This document shows, piece after piece, positions 1 to 8,108 of a stretch of 64,000 bases of DNA; positions within the stretch are counted from its first letter, which is position 1, and each line of letters begins with the position of its first letter. This DNA is from Desulfamplus magnetovallimortis (GTDB taxonomy: Bacteria > Desulfobacterota > Desulfobacteria > Desulfobacterales > Desulfobacteraceae). The notes under the pieces were generated by a model. It saw nothing but the letters and a program-made list of their open reading frames with translations, was not told the origin of the DNA and searched no databases. Made by a program: the position numbers and the translations under genes. The stretch spans positions 36,987 through 100,986 of the forward strand of contig NZ_LT828541.1 in the NCBI RefSeq assembly GCF_900170035.1, in the 5' to 3' direction.

Positions 1-42
1 TTACCTTCTTTTTGTTTTTAAATGCCATGGAGTCAACAGGGT

Positions 43-339
43 TTAAGCAACTGATACGATATAGTCAAGGTTTTCCTGCCTTAACATATCCTGCAATGCT
101 AACTGCAACCAGAATTGTACGGGTTGCTGAATCAATCTTGCAATCTTTACTGCATGGCTGGGTGATGGAATACGCCTTCCTTTCTCAATCTCACATAGGC
201 TTTGCGAAGATATTCCGAGCATCAAGGCAAATTCTTTCCGGGAAAACTCCTCACACTTTCTGAAAGATTCAAGAGCATTGCCGAACGTCAGAACGCCATA
301 ATCTCTTTGAAGTTCCTTGATTCCATATTCAGTACTCAT
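43..339 (-). CDS. XRE-family antitoxin (HigA-like)
   Basis: Small DNA-binding protein of 98 residues with a Cro/C1-type helix-turn-helix at about residues 35-75 (RKEFALMLGISSQSLCEIEK, followed by GRRIPSPSHAVKIARL). It follows a RelE-like toxin gene and overlaps it by 11 bp, the toxin-first order typical of HigBA pairs. A ribosome site GAGGTG lies seven bases before the ATG, inside the end of the toxin gene. By family knowledge it should bind the toxin and repress the operon. The C-terminal part after the helix-turn-helix is short and has no other recognisable domain. Confidence 0.85.
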   Translation of the reverse strand: MSTEYGIKELQRDYGVLTFGNALESFRKCEEFSRKEFALMLGISSQSLCEIEKGRRIPSPSHAVKIARLIQQPVQFWLQLALQDMLRQENLDYIVSVA

Positions 340-682
340 GTTTATTCACCTCTATAACGTACATGGCTGATGACCGCCACAATCGAAAAGATGAAAGTCG
401 TTTTAAAAACAGGCTGTTACCGAGACTTTCATATAAAACCTCTATGATAATTTTATTTTCATGTTCGACATAAAAAGCCCTGTACGATTTGGATAATCTG
501 ATTGACCTTTGCCCTTTTCTATCCCCTTTCAAAGGTTCATCATGATAACCAATATATCTTCTTAAACCTGTAATCCCAATATCTTCAACCTGTCCAGCCC
601 AAATCTGTAATTTTCTTACAATATGGCAAGGTAATTTCATAAGCTGCTTCTGGACTTTTTTGGAAAATATAACTTTATTCAT
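329..682 (-). CDS. RelE/HigB-like toxin carrying an in-frame repeat insertion
   Basis: Type II toxin of the RelE/ParE superfamily, expected to be an mRNA endonuclease: N-terminus MNKVIFSKKVQKQLMKLP, core GDRKGQRSIRLSKSYRAFYV, and the family ending IEVNKHEY. At 117 residues it is longer than usual. The extra stretch comes from an 82-bp family D element (356-437) flanked by the direct repeat ACCTCTAT (348-355 and 438-445). Element plus one repeat copy is 90 bp, exactly 30 codons. Without it the protein would be 87 residues and read straight from NKIIIEV into NKHEY. The insertion falls just before the last residues, so activity is uncertain. The gene precedes the XRE antitoxin gene. Confidence 0.85.
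   Translation of the reverse strand: MNKVIFSKKVQKQLMKLPCHIVRKLQIWAGQVEDIGITGLRRYIGYHDEPLKGDRKGQRSIRLSKSYRAFYVEHENKIIIEVLYESLGNSLFLKRLSSFRLWRSSAMYVIEVNKHEY
356..437 (+). mobile_element. Family D hairpin element inside the toxin gene
   Basis: 82-bp element starting aacgtacatggc and ending ctttcatataaa. It contains two inverted repeats: GGC...GCC near 365-378 and GAAAGTC...GACTTTC at 392-430. The same 82 bp occurs at 46870-46951, and related units occur at 29898-30222 and 32090-32240. Flanking 8-bp direct repeats (ACCTCTAT) mark it as an insertion. Confidence 0.85.
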
Positions 683-771
683 ACTTTAAACAAATACGTC
701 TTTAAAGGGTAAAAAACAAGTGGATATATCCAGCACCAATAATAAATGTGTCGATATTTTTCTCATTCCTT

Positions 772-800
772 TTGATTTTTTTTGAGCAATATGTTATTCT
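772..800 (+). promoter_or_regulatory. Possible sigma70-type promoter of the solute-binding protein gene
   Basis: TTGATT (772-777) and TATTCT (795-800) are separated by 17 bp, about 90 bp ahead of the ATG at 891. The match is moderate and lies in AT-rich DNA, so this is only a candidate. The gap 683-890 holds nothing else I recognise. Confidence 0.35.
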
Positions 801-890
801 GCAAAAATATTAAAGGGAGAGAACATCTTCCATCCGCAGTTCCTGTTTTTCGCCATTATTTACCCTGAAATCACAAAAAAGGAGATCAAG

Positions 891-1595
891 ATGAAACATC
901 TATTTGTTAATTTTATTTTTACAATATGCGCCCTGATTATCTCTTTTAATGTAAATGCTTCCGATGAAAAACTTCTTTTGATGACTGACGAACGTGCTCC
1001 TTTTGAATTTGCAAATGACAAGGGAGAACCAGACGGAATTGCTGTAAAAGTTATGCAATGTGCCCTTGAAAAAATGGGTATCCCCTTTGAGATCAAGGTG
1101 GTACCCTGGAAAAGAGCACAGGAATTGACAAAACAAGGCAAAGCTGATGGTTTCTTTTCCGCATCACAAAACAGTGCAAGGGACGAATATGCAACCCTAT
1201 CTTCTGTTGTTGTTGATCAATACTGGAGCTGGTACCTGTTAAAATCAAGCAAATTTGACCCCAAATCAGAAAACTTCAAAAAAGAGGCCAGAACAGGAAG
1301 CTGGTTTGGTTCAAACTCCCTTAAATGGCTCAAAAATAACGATTATATAGTTAAAGCTGACCCACAAAGTGTGGAACAGCTGATCAAGCAACTCCAGGTT
1401 GACAGAATTGATGCTGCATTTGGCAGCAACACTGTTTTTGATGATGCATTAGAAAAAATGGGCATAGGAGATACAATTCACTCATTCAAGGAGCTTCATA
1501 AACCCATGGGAGTATATATCTCAAAACAATATCTTGAAAAACATAGTGACTTTATGGAAAAACTCAATGATGCCATAGGACAATGTACCCATTAA
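891..1595 (+). CDS. Periplasmic solute-binding protein, family 3
   Basis: Secreted protein of 234 residues. The signal peptide is residues 1-24 (hydrophobic FVNFIFTICALIISFNVNA), followed by an SBP_bac_3 fold: RAPFEFANDKGEPDGIAVKV, then PWKRAQELTKQGKADG, as in amino-acid binding proteins. No ABC permease or ATPase gene is adjacent, and a stand-alone receiver gene follows 13 bp downstream, so a sensory rather than transport role is possible. The start is supported by AAAGGAGAT seven bases upstream. The ligand cannot be told from sequence. Confidence 0.85.
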   Translation: MKHLFVNFIFTICALIISFNVNASDEKLLLMTDERAPFEFANDKGEPDGIAVKVMQCALEKMGIPFEIKVVPWKRAQELTKQGKADGFFSASQNSARDEYATLSSVVVDQYWSWYLLKSSKFDPKSENFKKEARTGSWFGSNSLKWLKNNDYIVKADPQSVEQLIKQLQVDRIDAAFGSNTVFDDALEKMGIGDTIHSFKELHKPMGVYISKQYLEKHSDFMEKLNDAIGQCTH

Positions 1596-1608
1596 GAGGA
1601 GAGAAGCA

Positions 1609-2037
1609 ATGAACACAAGGCTGCTTCTTGTGGATGATGAAGAGGAATTTGTCGATACACTTGCAGAACGTCTTGCCCTGAGAAACTTTCAGGTAACCAG
1701 GGCATATTCCGGGGAACGGGCACTGCAACTGTGCAATGATAAAAATTTTGATGTGATTCTGCTTGACATTATGATGCCAGGCATATCAGGCATTGATGTT
1801 TTAAAAAAAATTCATCAAAAGATGCCTCTAACCCAGGTGATAATGCTAACAGGTCATGCCACTGTCAAAAATGCCATTGAAGGCATGAAGCAAGGCGCCT
1901 TTGATTTCCTGCTGAAACCGGCAGACATGGAGCTGCTTACTTCCAAAATTACTGAGGCCGTTGAAATTAAACAGAAACATGAAGAACGTATCCGTAAGGC
2001 TGAAATGGAAAACATAATAAATCGTCGGGGATGGTAA
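1609..2037 (+). CDS. Single-domain response regulator (CheY-like)
   Basis: Receiver domain protein of 142 residues. Conserved residues are visible: the acidic pair D9-D10, phospho-acceptor D53 (in LLDIMMPG), T81 (LTGHAT) and K103 (LLKPAD). After residue 118 there is only a charged helical tail (KQKHEERIRKAEMENI) and no output domain. It follows the solute-binding gene by 13 bp with AGGAGAGAAGCA before the ATG, so the two are probably co-transcribed. No kinase gene is adjacent; the nearest hybrid kinase is at 9.1 kb. It resembles receivers of sigma54-activator type cut off after the receiver, and nothing resembling a lost AAA+ part remains downstream. Confidence 0.88.
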   Translation: MNTRLLLVDDEEEFVDTLAERLALRNFQVTRAYSGERALQLCNDKNFDVILLDIMMPGISGIDVLKKIHQKMPLTQVIMLTGHATVKNAIEGMKQGAFDFLLKPADMELLTSKITEAVEIKQKHEERIRKAEMENIINRRGW

Positions 2038-2052
2038 GGCTCCCTTAATTTA

Positions 2053-2225
2053 CTCAAAATCGACATCTTGTTGGCTTTTTTGGCATTTATTGCATTTGTC
2101 TGAATCAGGATAACCAGGATTTACAGGATGCTCAAGATTTTTATCCTGTAAATCCTGGTTATCCTGGGCATCCTGATTCAGACAGTATTAACAAGGCTCA
2201 TAAGGTCATAGGTGTCGTTTTTGAG
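2053..2225 (+). mobile_element. Family A palindromic element, copy A1
   Basis: Whole-length inverted repeat: outer ends CTCAAAATCGACAtc and reverse-complementary TGTCGttTTTGAG, inner arms TTGTCTGAATCAGGATAAC and the complementary CCTGATTCAGACAG. It is flanked by perfect 7-bp direct repeats TAATTTA (2046-2052 and 2226-2232), which indicates insertion with target duplication. Confidence 0.85.
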
Positions 2226-2260
2226 TAATTTAACGCCATTCGAGCAGACTTCTCCATAAC

Positions 2261-2362
2261 TATAGACTTCCAGAAAAATATTTTTTCAGATCAACTCTGA
2301 AGGGCAACCACATAGGGTTGCCCCTACATTGTGCTTGCAATTTAACTATCTGGAAAACTATA
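2261..2362 (+). mobile_element. Family B element, copy B1
   Basis: 102-bp element with terminal inverted repeats TATAGACTTCCAGA and TCTGGAAAACTATA and an internal hairpin GGGCAACCACATAGGGTTGCCC. A closely similar element lies at 29611-29713 in the opposite orientation, and a diverged one at 12185-12282. No convincing target duplication is seen. Confidence 0.7.
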
Positions 2363-2376
2363 TTTGCTTTTGAATA

Positions 2377-2450
2377 AACCTTCACGTTTGCGAGGGCATC
2401 ACAACGATTCATGAAAGCCATGACATATCAATATATTATGGAGATTTTAA
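2377..2450 (+). repeat. Family G repeat, copy 1
   Basis: The stretch around gcatcacaacgattcatgaa and atattatggagattttaaaa matches 46949-47028 with scattered differences. It fills the rest of the 515-bp gap between the receiver gene and the next operon. Its function is unknown. Confidence 0.5.
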
Positions 2451-2552
2451 AATAAAATATCATAAAATTCTCGTGCAAAAATAATCGACAATATAATCAA
2501 GCAACTACAGACATTTGACAGGCGAACCATCAAGTAACAGGAATTTATTTTT

Positions 2553-2804
2553 ATGGAAACAGCACATGTTCTCAAAAACACTCAAATAATGGACACTCTG
2601 GACGGAATTCTGCCTTCGGTCAGGCAGCTCACACCAGTTGACAAACTCAAGCTGATTCGCATTCTTGCTGAAGACCTTGATAAAAACAAATATATGTTTC
2701 CTTTTGAACCTGATAAAATTTATGACTTACCAACACCTTATAACACATTTGGCGCTGCTGAGATATTAATAGAAAAGCTAAAACAACCAGATACAGAAGT
2801 CTGA
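2553..2804 (+). CDS. Small conserved hypothetical protein, partner of a retropepsin-like gene
   Basis: Protein of 83 residues with no catalytic motif that I recognise. The central part LTPVDKLKLIRILAEDLDK resembles short helical proteins often encoded just ahead of retropepsin-like genes in cyanobacteria and proteobacteria. The next gene begins 6 bp after the stop, so the two form one unit. AGGAA lies nine bases before the ATG. A toxin-antitoxin-like arrangement is conceivable but nothing in the sequence proves it. Confidence 0.6.
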   Translation: METAHVLKNTQIMDTLDGILPSVRQLTPVDKLKLIRILAEDLDKNKYMFPFEPDKIYDLPTPYNTFGAAEILIEKLKQPDTEV

Positions 2805-2810
2805 AAAAAT

Positions 2811-3218
2811 ATGAAGGTCAAATACACTATAGTCGATCCAGCACAGAACGAATTGGACAGCCTCCCCCGTTTAATATTGTCACTAAGTTCCAAAAACCAA
2901 CAGGTTACAGCCTCGGGTTTAGTTGACAGCGGGGCAACAATAAACGTACTTCCTTATCAAATCGGCATCCGGTTGGGAGAACTCTGGGATGACAGAAAAG
3001 CAAATATTCATCTTGCAGGTAATCTGGCAAAATCCATGGGGATTCCTTTGGCATTAAAGGCAACGATAGGAGACTTTGAACCTGTAAGACTGGCATTTGC
3101 GTGGGTCAAAAATGATAATATCCCTTTAATTCTCGGGCAAGTAAATTTTTTTATGGAATTTGATGTGTGCTTTTACCGATCAAAACTCGAATTTGAAATC
3201 AAGCAGAAATCTATGTAA
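2811..3218 (+). CDS. Retropepsin-like aspartic protease domain protein
   Basis: Protein of 135 residues with the clan AA aspartic protease signature LVDSGATINVLP at about residues 37-48 (catalytic Asp-Ser-Gly) and a later hydrophobic strand NIPLILGQVNFF that matches the flap and hydrophobic-Gly region of retropepsins. A single domain implies a dimer for activity. There is no signal peptide, so it should be cytoplasmic. It forms a two-gene unit with the preceding 83-residue gene. The substrate is unknown. Confidence 0.75.
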   Translation: MKVKYTIVDPAQNELDSLPRLILSLSSKNQQVTASGLVDSGATINVLPYQIGIRLGELWDDRKANIHLAGNLAKSMGIPLALKATIGDFEPVRLAFAWVKNDNIPLILGQVNFFMEFDVCFYRSKLEFEIKQKSM

Positions 3219-3350
3219 GGACATGGACTAAAGTTTTTTCCGGTTATGATTTGGATATACTCTGAAATTTCCAGGGCACCCCACTTAGGTAAAGAGGAAA
3301 AAATATATGTCCGACTACTTTAAGGAACTCGTCAGTCATAAATTCTTTCA

Positions 3351-3430
3351 GTAGCCACCACTCATAGTATTTTTAAAACGAATCAAAATACAATATATGG
3401 TGGCTTACATGAGAAGTTACGACTCTTGAG
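3351..3430 (+). repeat. Family F palindrome, copy 1
   Basis: Imperfect inverted repeat of the form CCACCACTCATAGTATTTTT...AAAATACAATATATGGTGG. The reverse complement, including the adjoining ACTCTTGAG side, recurs at 41896-41974. It lies in the 420-bp gap 3219-3638, where I see no gene. Confidence 0.55.
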
Positions 3431-3638
3431 TTAAGGAACAGAGATGAAATAACTTGGACATTTCATTTTGGTCCACCGTTGAATAGCGGTGCATCTCGAT
3501 ATCAAATTGGGAAATTATTTCGTCCTCATTCCTAACATATTCAAAGTTGACACATATATCACTTATTGGCATTCAATTTTTCCTCAATGCCATATGCGGC
3601 ATGAAAACAACACAACAACTTTTGCAAAGGAGAAAAAC

Positions 3639-4115
3639 ATGAAAAGTTTCAAATGGTTTACTGTCATCTTGGTACTGTCTGTTTTTGTATCACAAATTGC
3701 AACATCAGAGGAACTTGCCACAAAGGAAGAGTGTATCCAGAAATGCGGAGAAGTTGCTGCAATCATAAAGGAGAAAGGCGCTGATGAAGCCATTAAACTT
3801 GTGAATGACAACTCAGGTCCATTTGTCTGGAAAGACACATATGTCTATATTATGGATCTTGAGGCAACCATAGTTGCACATGGCCCACAGCCAAAATTCA
3901 TAGGAAAAAATCTTATGGGTCTAAAGGACCCTGTCAGCAAACAACCCTGGTATCCCGCTCTTTTTGAAAAAATAAAGGCAGGAACCAACAGTGGCTGGTT
4001 TGATTATCACTGGAAAAAACCAAATGCAGAAGGTGTCTATACAAAAAACTGCTACTTTGAACAAGCCGGTGACCTTGTTGTGTTTGCAGGTATTTACGGC
4101 GACAAAGTAAAATAA
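3639..4115 (+). CDS. Secreted single Cache domain protein
   Basis: Protein of 158 residues: signal peptide (KSFKWFTVILVLSVFVSQIA) and one Cache_2-like domain with the typical WKDTYVYIMDLEATIVAHGP and KNLMGLKDPVSKQPW strands. The fold binds small ligands in the periplasm, usually as part of a chemoreceptor or kinase; here it stands alone. I chose the ATG at 3639 because GGAG sits six bases before it and the signal peptide begins there. An in-frame start at 3489 would add an implausible leader. A chemoreceptor gene lies two genes downstream and could be a functional partner (inference). Confidence 0.85.
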   Translation: MKSFKWFTVILVLSVFVSQIATSEELATKEECIQKCGEVAAIIKEKGADEAIKLVNDNSGPFVWKDTYVYIMDLEATIVAHGPQPKFIGKNLMGLKDPVSKQPWYPALFEKIKAGTNSGWFDYHWKKPNAEGVYTKNCYFEQAGDLVVFAGIYGDKVK

Positions 4116-4174
4116 TTATTATATCCCGAAACCACTGACAACGCCCACAAAAAAGCATACCCCTGGAAATTTGT

Positions 4175-4306
4175 GTAAACGGACATAACTAACGCTCAGT
4201 CACCCCCGATCATGGAAATAATGCATCCATTTCCACGGCAAACCGTCATGGGCAGAGTCCGGCCACCCCCCGACTATGGAAACAATGTATCTTTTTCCAC
4301 TGTAAA
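4175..4306 (+). repeat. Family C double element, copies C1a and C1b
   Basis: Two consecutive units, each with a first stem followed by CACCCCCGA and a second hairpin of the type GGAAATAATGCATCCATTTCC ending in the GGTAAA-like tail. The second unit ends 46 bp before the RNA ligase start. Related units lie at 19988, 26156, 38365, 44162 and 47055. Confidence 0.7.
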
Positions 4307-4352
4307 TAATAAGTCAGGGTTTCGGGACAACAGGGAAACCGGAGACACAGCA

Positions 4353-4976
4353 ATGAAAGCATACCACAAAATTCAAACCGTATTTCTAAGGGATCCTGAA
4401 ACAAAATATAAGTCATTGCTTGAAGGAACATTTGCAAAACCTGAATTTGAGTATCTTAAAAAAAACATGTGGATTTTTACAGAAAAAGTTGACGGGACCA
4501 ACATCCGTGTCCAGTGGGATGGAGACAGCTTAAGCTTTTTTGGTAAGACAGACAGAGCTGAAACACCTCCGCATCTTCTGAAAAAACTTGAAGAGCTTTT
4601 CAAGCCGGACACATTCAAAAACTGTGAACTTCCACCTTTGTGCCTCTACGGAGAGGGCTATGGGGCAAAAATACAAAAAGGTGGCGGCAACTACATACCC
4701 GACGGTGTCAGCTTTATCCTTTTTGATGTCAATATCGAAGATATGTGGCTTGAACGCCATAATGTCGAGGATATTGCGGCAAAGCTTAACATAGAGGCAG
4801 TTCCCATTGTTGGAAAGGGGACACTTATTGAAGGTGTTGAAATGGTAAAAAACGGCTTTACTTCAAAACTTAGAAAAACACCTCCCGAAGGCATTGTAAT
4901 GCGTCCTGAAGTTGAGCTTTTCAACAGACGGGGAGAACGGGTCATCGCAAAAATCAAAATGCAGGATTTTGCATAG
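4353..4976 (+). CDS. RNA ligase family protein
   Basis: Protein of 207 residues with the nucleotidyltransferase motifs of the RNA_ligase family: motif I EKVDGTN with candidate adenylated Lys45, motif III-like VSFILFDV, motif IV PEGIVMRP and motif V VIAKIKMQDF at the very end. It should join or adenylate nucleic acid ends using ATP, in the cytoplasm. It is shorter than T4 Rnl2 and has no C-terminal domain. The start at 4353 is preferred because GGAGA lies upstream and the longer frame from 4212 runs through the family C repeat. It lies between a Cache gene and a chemoreceptor with no obvious RNA-repair partner. Confidence 0.82.
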   Translation: MKAYHKIQTVFLRDPETKYKSLLEGTFAKPEFEYLKKNMWIFTEKVDGTNIRVQWDGDSLSFFGKTDRAETPPHLLKKLEELFKPDTFKNCELPPLCLYGEGYGAKIQKGGGNYIPDGVSFILFDVNIEDMWLERHNVEDIAAKLNIEAVPIVGKGTLIEGVEMVKNGFTSKLRKTPPEGIVMRPEVELFNRRGERVIAKIKMQDFA

Positions 4977-4991
4977 GAAAAAAAAGAGACC

Positions 4992-6779
4992 ATGAAAAAA
5001 AGACGATTTGCGCTACTGCCCCAGGGCCTGTTTCCCAAAATACTGATAATATCACTTCTGGGAATTACAGGAATCATACTTCTTGCAACAATCATTTTCC
5101 ATGTCTCGTCCAACAGCAGAAAAGCCATTGTTTCAAGTCAGTCAGGTAATACAATTATTCAGAAGGTTCTTCAGATCTGTATGCTGGAAGGTAAATATAT
5201 CAACTCAAGTGATAACTCAATCCCACCCCTAATCGAAAAGCACCTCATGGAGCTACAGAAAACCATAGATGCCTCAGAACAGGAAAATGTCGATCCCGAA
5301 ATTAATGATCTTCTCAAAAATACCAGGGATCTGCAAAAACAACACCTTGATCTCCTTGAAAAGCTCATACCCCAGGTTAAAGATCTCAATGGACTTGTCA
5401 AGAAAATAACGGCACACTTTAATGCTGGCAACGAACATATACAAAAAATGATAAACCTGCTGAACGAAGAGGAGATGGAGCTATCCCTGATGGTGGAAGA
5501 GCTGCCCCAGCCAAAGGCTCAATTGCGTGATCAGGCCAGCCAGTTTCTTGGCAATTTCCAGACAATGGTTGTAACTGTTCAGCAGCTTCTGCTTGATAAT
5601 GACGGCGAGGCATTTATCAAAAAAAGGGAAAATCTTTTAAAAAGACTCAACGAAAAAAGAGTCAATACAGGAGCGCAGGCAGGAGTTGTCAATGAAGAGC
5701 AGTATTCCGGATGCTGGGCTGATGTGGAAAAAGAGCTTGAAGCAATAGCACCTCTTCTTGAATCACTCTATACCTTCTGGGATAACAGGGAAAACCGGAA
5801 AACAGAACTCCTGGCAATCAATGAAAAGATGAACAGCAATGCAGAGAAACTTGTAACCATTGCCACTGGGTCTGTATCAGAAGAACTTGATTTTGCAAAT
5901 TCAATAACAATCGTTGCCATATGCACCATAAGTGCAGCCCTGCTTATTCTTGGATTTCTGATTGCACGCAGCATAACAAAACCCATTAACACAATTACAG
6001 AGGGGATGAAACAGGGAGCGGAACAGGTGGCACAGGCATCCGGCCATGTTGCATCTTCAAGTCAGTTGATGGCCAAAAGTGCATCTGAACAGGCAGCCGC
6101 CATTGAGGAGTGCAACTCATCCATGAAAGAGGTGGCATCCATGACCCGCACAAGTGCTCAAAATGCAGGCAGGGCAAACAGCATGATGGAAAAGGTATCT
6201 GATCTTGCAAAAAAAACCTATGATTCAATGGAACAGCTTACACTCTCCATGAATGCCATATCAGAGGCAACCAATGACACTTCAAGAATCATAAAAACCA
6301 TAGAGACAATTGCATTTCGTACCAATCTTCTTGCACTTAATGCTGCTGTGGAAGCTGCAAGAGCAGGGGAAGCCGGTGCAGGGTTTGCAGTTGTTGCCGA
6401 TGAAGTGAGAAATTTATCCATCCAGGCTTCAGATGCTGCAAAAAGCACAGCATCAATAATAGAAGGCACTCTTAACAAGGTCAAAAACGGCCATGATATT
6501 GTTTCCACAACCAGGACGGCATTCAGTCAGGTTCAGGAGACCACGGCAGAAACAGCTAAAATCCTTAACAATATTGACAAACTCTCATCCACCCAGTCCA
6601 ACGGCATTGAACAGATAGACAAAGCAATTGATGAGATTAACAGAACAGTTCAGGACAATGCTGCCAATGCAGAAGAGTCAGCCTCTGCATCAGACGAGAT
6701 GCACTCGCAGTCTGAGCATCTCAAGGACTATGTGACAAAACTTACTCTTCTGATCAACGGAAAAGTATCCCACTTGTAA
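4992..6779 (+). CDS. Methyl-accepting chemotaxis protein
   Basis: Transmembrane chemoreceptor of 595 residues. A first membrane segment lies at about residues 13-38, followed by a long helical periplasmic part (about 40-300) rich in charged coiled-coil stretches. The second segment is at about 302-324, followed by a HAMP-like start ([15 protein letters not shown]). The signalling tip at about 438-480 is highly conserved ([19 protein letters not shown], then [12 protein letters not shown]). It would pass signals to CheA/CheW, none of which is in this window. The periplasmic domain looks like a four-helix-bundle type; the ligand is unknown. It starts 15 bp after the RNA ligase stop. Confidence 0.93.
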   Translation: MKKRRFALLPQGLFPKILIISLLGITGIILLATIIFHVSSNSRKAIVSSQSGNTIIQKVLQICMLEGKYINSSDNSIPPLIEKHLMELQKTIDASEQENVDPEINDLLKNTRDLQKQHLDLLEKLIPQVKDLNGLVKKITAHFNAGNEHIQKMINLLNEEEMELSLMVEELPQPKAQLRDQASQFLGNFQTMVVTVQQLLLDNDGEAFIKKRENLLKRLNEKRVNTGAQAGVVNEEQYSGCWADVEKELEAIAPLLESLYTFWDNRENRKTELLAINEKMNSNAEKLVTIATGSVSEELDFANSITIVAICTISAALLILGFLIARSITKPINTITEGMKQGAEQVAQASGHVASSSQLMAKSASEQAAAIEECNSSMKEVASMTRTSAQNAGRANSMMEKVSDLAKKTYDSMEQLTLSMNAISEATNDTSRIIKTIETIAFRTNLLALNAAVEAARAGEAGAGFAVVADEVRNLSIQASDAAKSTASIIEGTLNKVKNGHDIVSTTRTAFSQVQETTAETAKILNNIDKLSSTQSNGIEQIDKAIDEINRTVQDNAANAEESASASDEMHSQSEHLKDYVTKLTLLINGKVSHL

Positions 6780-6808
6780 GCAACCTCAATTCTCATTATA
6801 TTGCCTTT

Positions 6809-7723
6809 ATGGAAAACAACATCGAAACAAATAGTCACGAAGAAAGAGTCAACTGGCACCGATTACTCGGTTTGATGATTACACCTCTTTTTGAAAAACT
6901 TGGATGTGAGGTCACTGTTGAGTTTGATCTCTCTTTAAAAAAACAGCTTCTTGATGTGGTGGTTGTATATAAAAAGTTACCTCTCTTTTTTGATGACGTT
7001 AATCCTGATTATTATGAGGGTTTTGAAAATCTCAATGAACACAATCTTATCTCATTCAAATCCTTTCATGAAGTTTTTAATATGGACGCACTTGAAGAAT
7101 TTTATGGGCATTTCACAAACTATAAAAAAATCAAAAATCTTAAAAGTGGTGACAACATAAACCTCTATGCTGTCACAAACCATTTTCCTGAAACACTGTT
7201 TAACAGATTTAAAGGTACTGGCCTTATTGAATGCATTGTAAAAAACAAAATTTATGATTGCAAGGTTCTGACTCCGGTACGCTTCATAATTACAAAAGAC
7301 TCCAACCATCCAGTACTTGGGCTTTTTTCTAATAATACAGAACAGATTATGAAGAGCAGAGAACGCCTGCAAAAGGATGTTTGGCTGCTGAAAAATATCA
7401 GTGGTTATCTATACAAACTTTATGATTACTATGGCTTAGAGGGGGTTGAGATGCCTTATACAAAAGAGATGTTTGTTAAAGAATATTATCCGGAATATTA
7501 TGGTCAATTTCTCCTTGGTGAACAGAAAGGACGCAAAGAAGGACGACTGGAAGGACGACTGGAAGGTCGCAAAGAAGGTGAACTTTCAGGGAAAATCCAG
7601 TTGCTTCAACAAATCCTGAAACAACCTGTATCTCCAAAAGAAGAATTGCTTTCAAAAGATGTTAATGAACTTCAAAATATCTATAATCATCTTGAAAAAA
7701 TGTGGCAACAGATTGAAAACTAA
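6809..7723 (+). CDS. Rpn-like PD-(D/E)XK nuclease / transposase-family protein
   Basis: Protein of 304 residues. The N-terminal half has the look of recombination-promoting nuclease (Rpn) or YadD-type proteins: a possible PD-(D/E)XK core with EVTVEFDLSLKKQLLDVVVV. The C-terminal part carries the charged Gly-Arg-Lys-Glu repeat found in that family (KGRKEGRLEGRLEGRKEG at about 244-261). Such genes are frequently patchy and many are non-essential. It has no clear ribosome site before the ATG. Family assignment rests on the overall pattern rather than on a full catalytic motif. Confidence 0.6.
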   Translation: MENNIETNSHEERVNWHRLLGLMITPLFEKLGCEVTVEFDLSLKKQLLDVVVVYKKLPLFFDDVNPDYYEGFENLNEHNLISFKSFHEVFNMDALEEFYGHFTNYKKIKNLKSGDNINLYAVTNHFPETLFNRFKGTGLIECIVKNKIYDCKVLTPVRFIITKDSNHPVLGLFSNNTEQIMKSRERLQKDVWLLKNISGYLYKLYDYYGLEGVEMPYTKEMFVKEYYPEYYGQFLLGEQKGRKEGRLEGRLEGRKEGELSGKIQLLQQILKQPVSPKEELLSKDVNELQNIYNHLEKMWQQIEN

Positions 7724-8108
7724 AAAACGCCATACAGGTTAGGGCAATCACAACAAGTAAGGCACAAAGTGCAAAAATCTTTTCAGACTATATGTAGATG
7801 CCTTATTGGGCATGTTTCATTTATCGGTTTACATTTTTTTTGAAACAGGATTTTAATGATTTGTCATCATGTTAATCCTTAAATCATCTATATGGTTAAA
7901 TATTTTTCGAATAGTGCAAACGACTTTTTATTTGATACAAGGGATGTTTTTTATTGATGCCATAATTGTTCAAATTCTTTTTTTGACGGCCCTCTTACTA
8001 TTCCGGGCTGAAGCCCTGTACTGCTTTGAAGAATACAAAATTATTCCATTTATTCAGACATATGCAATAAATAAAGGGATGGCCGATTTTGAGTATTAAA
8101 TTTTCATT
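7724..8108. other. Intergenic region with a single-ended family H remnant
   Basis: 385 bp without a convincing gene. A family H end (gggcatgtttcatttatcgg and the following TTTACA plus T-run, 7808-7840) is present without its partner arm, and gattttgagtattaa near 8087 looks like one end of a family A element. A 76-codon open frame at 7869-8099 lacks a ribosome site and any familiar motif. Confidence 0.5.

Noticed and set aside
7869-8099. 76-codon hydrophobic frame
   Set aside because: No ribosome site, no family resemblance, and its end overlaps a remnant of a family A end.
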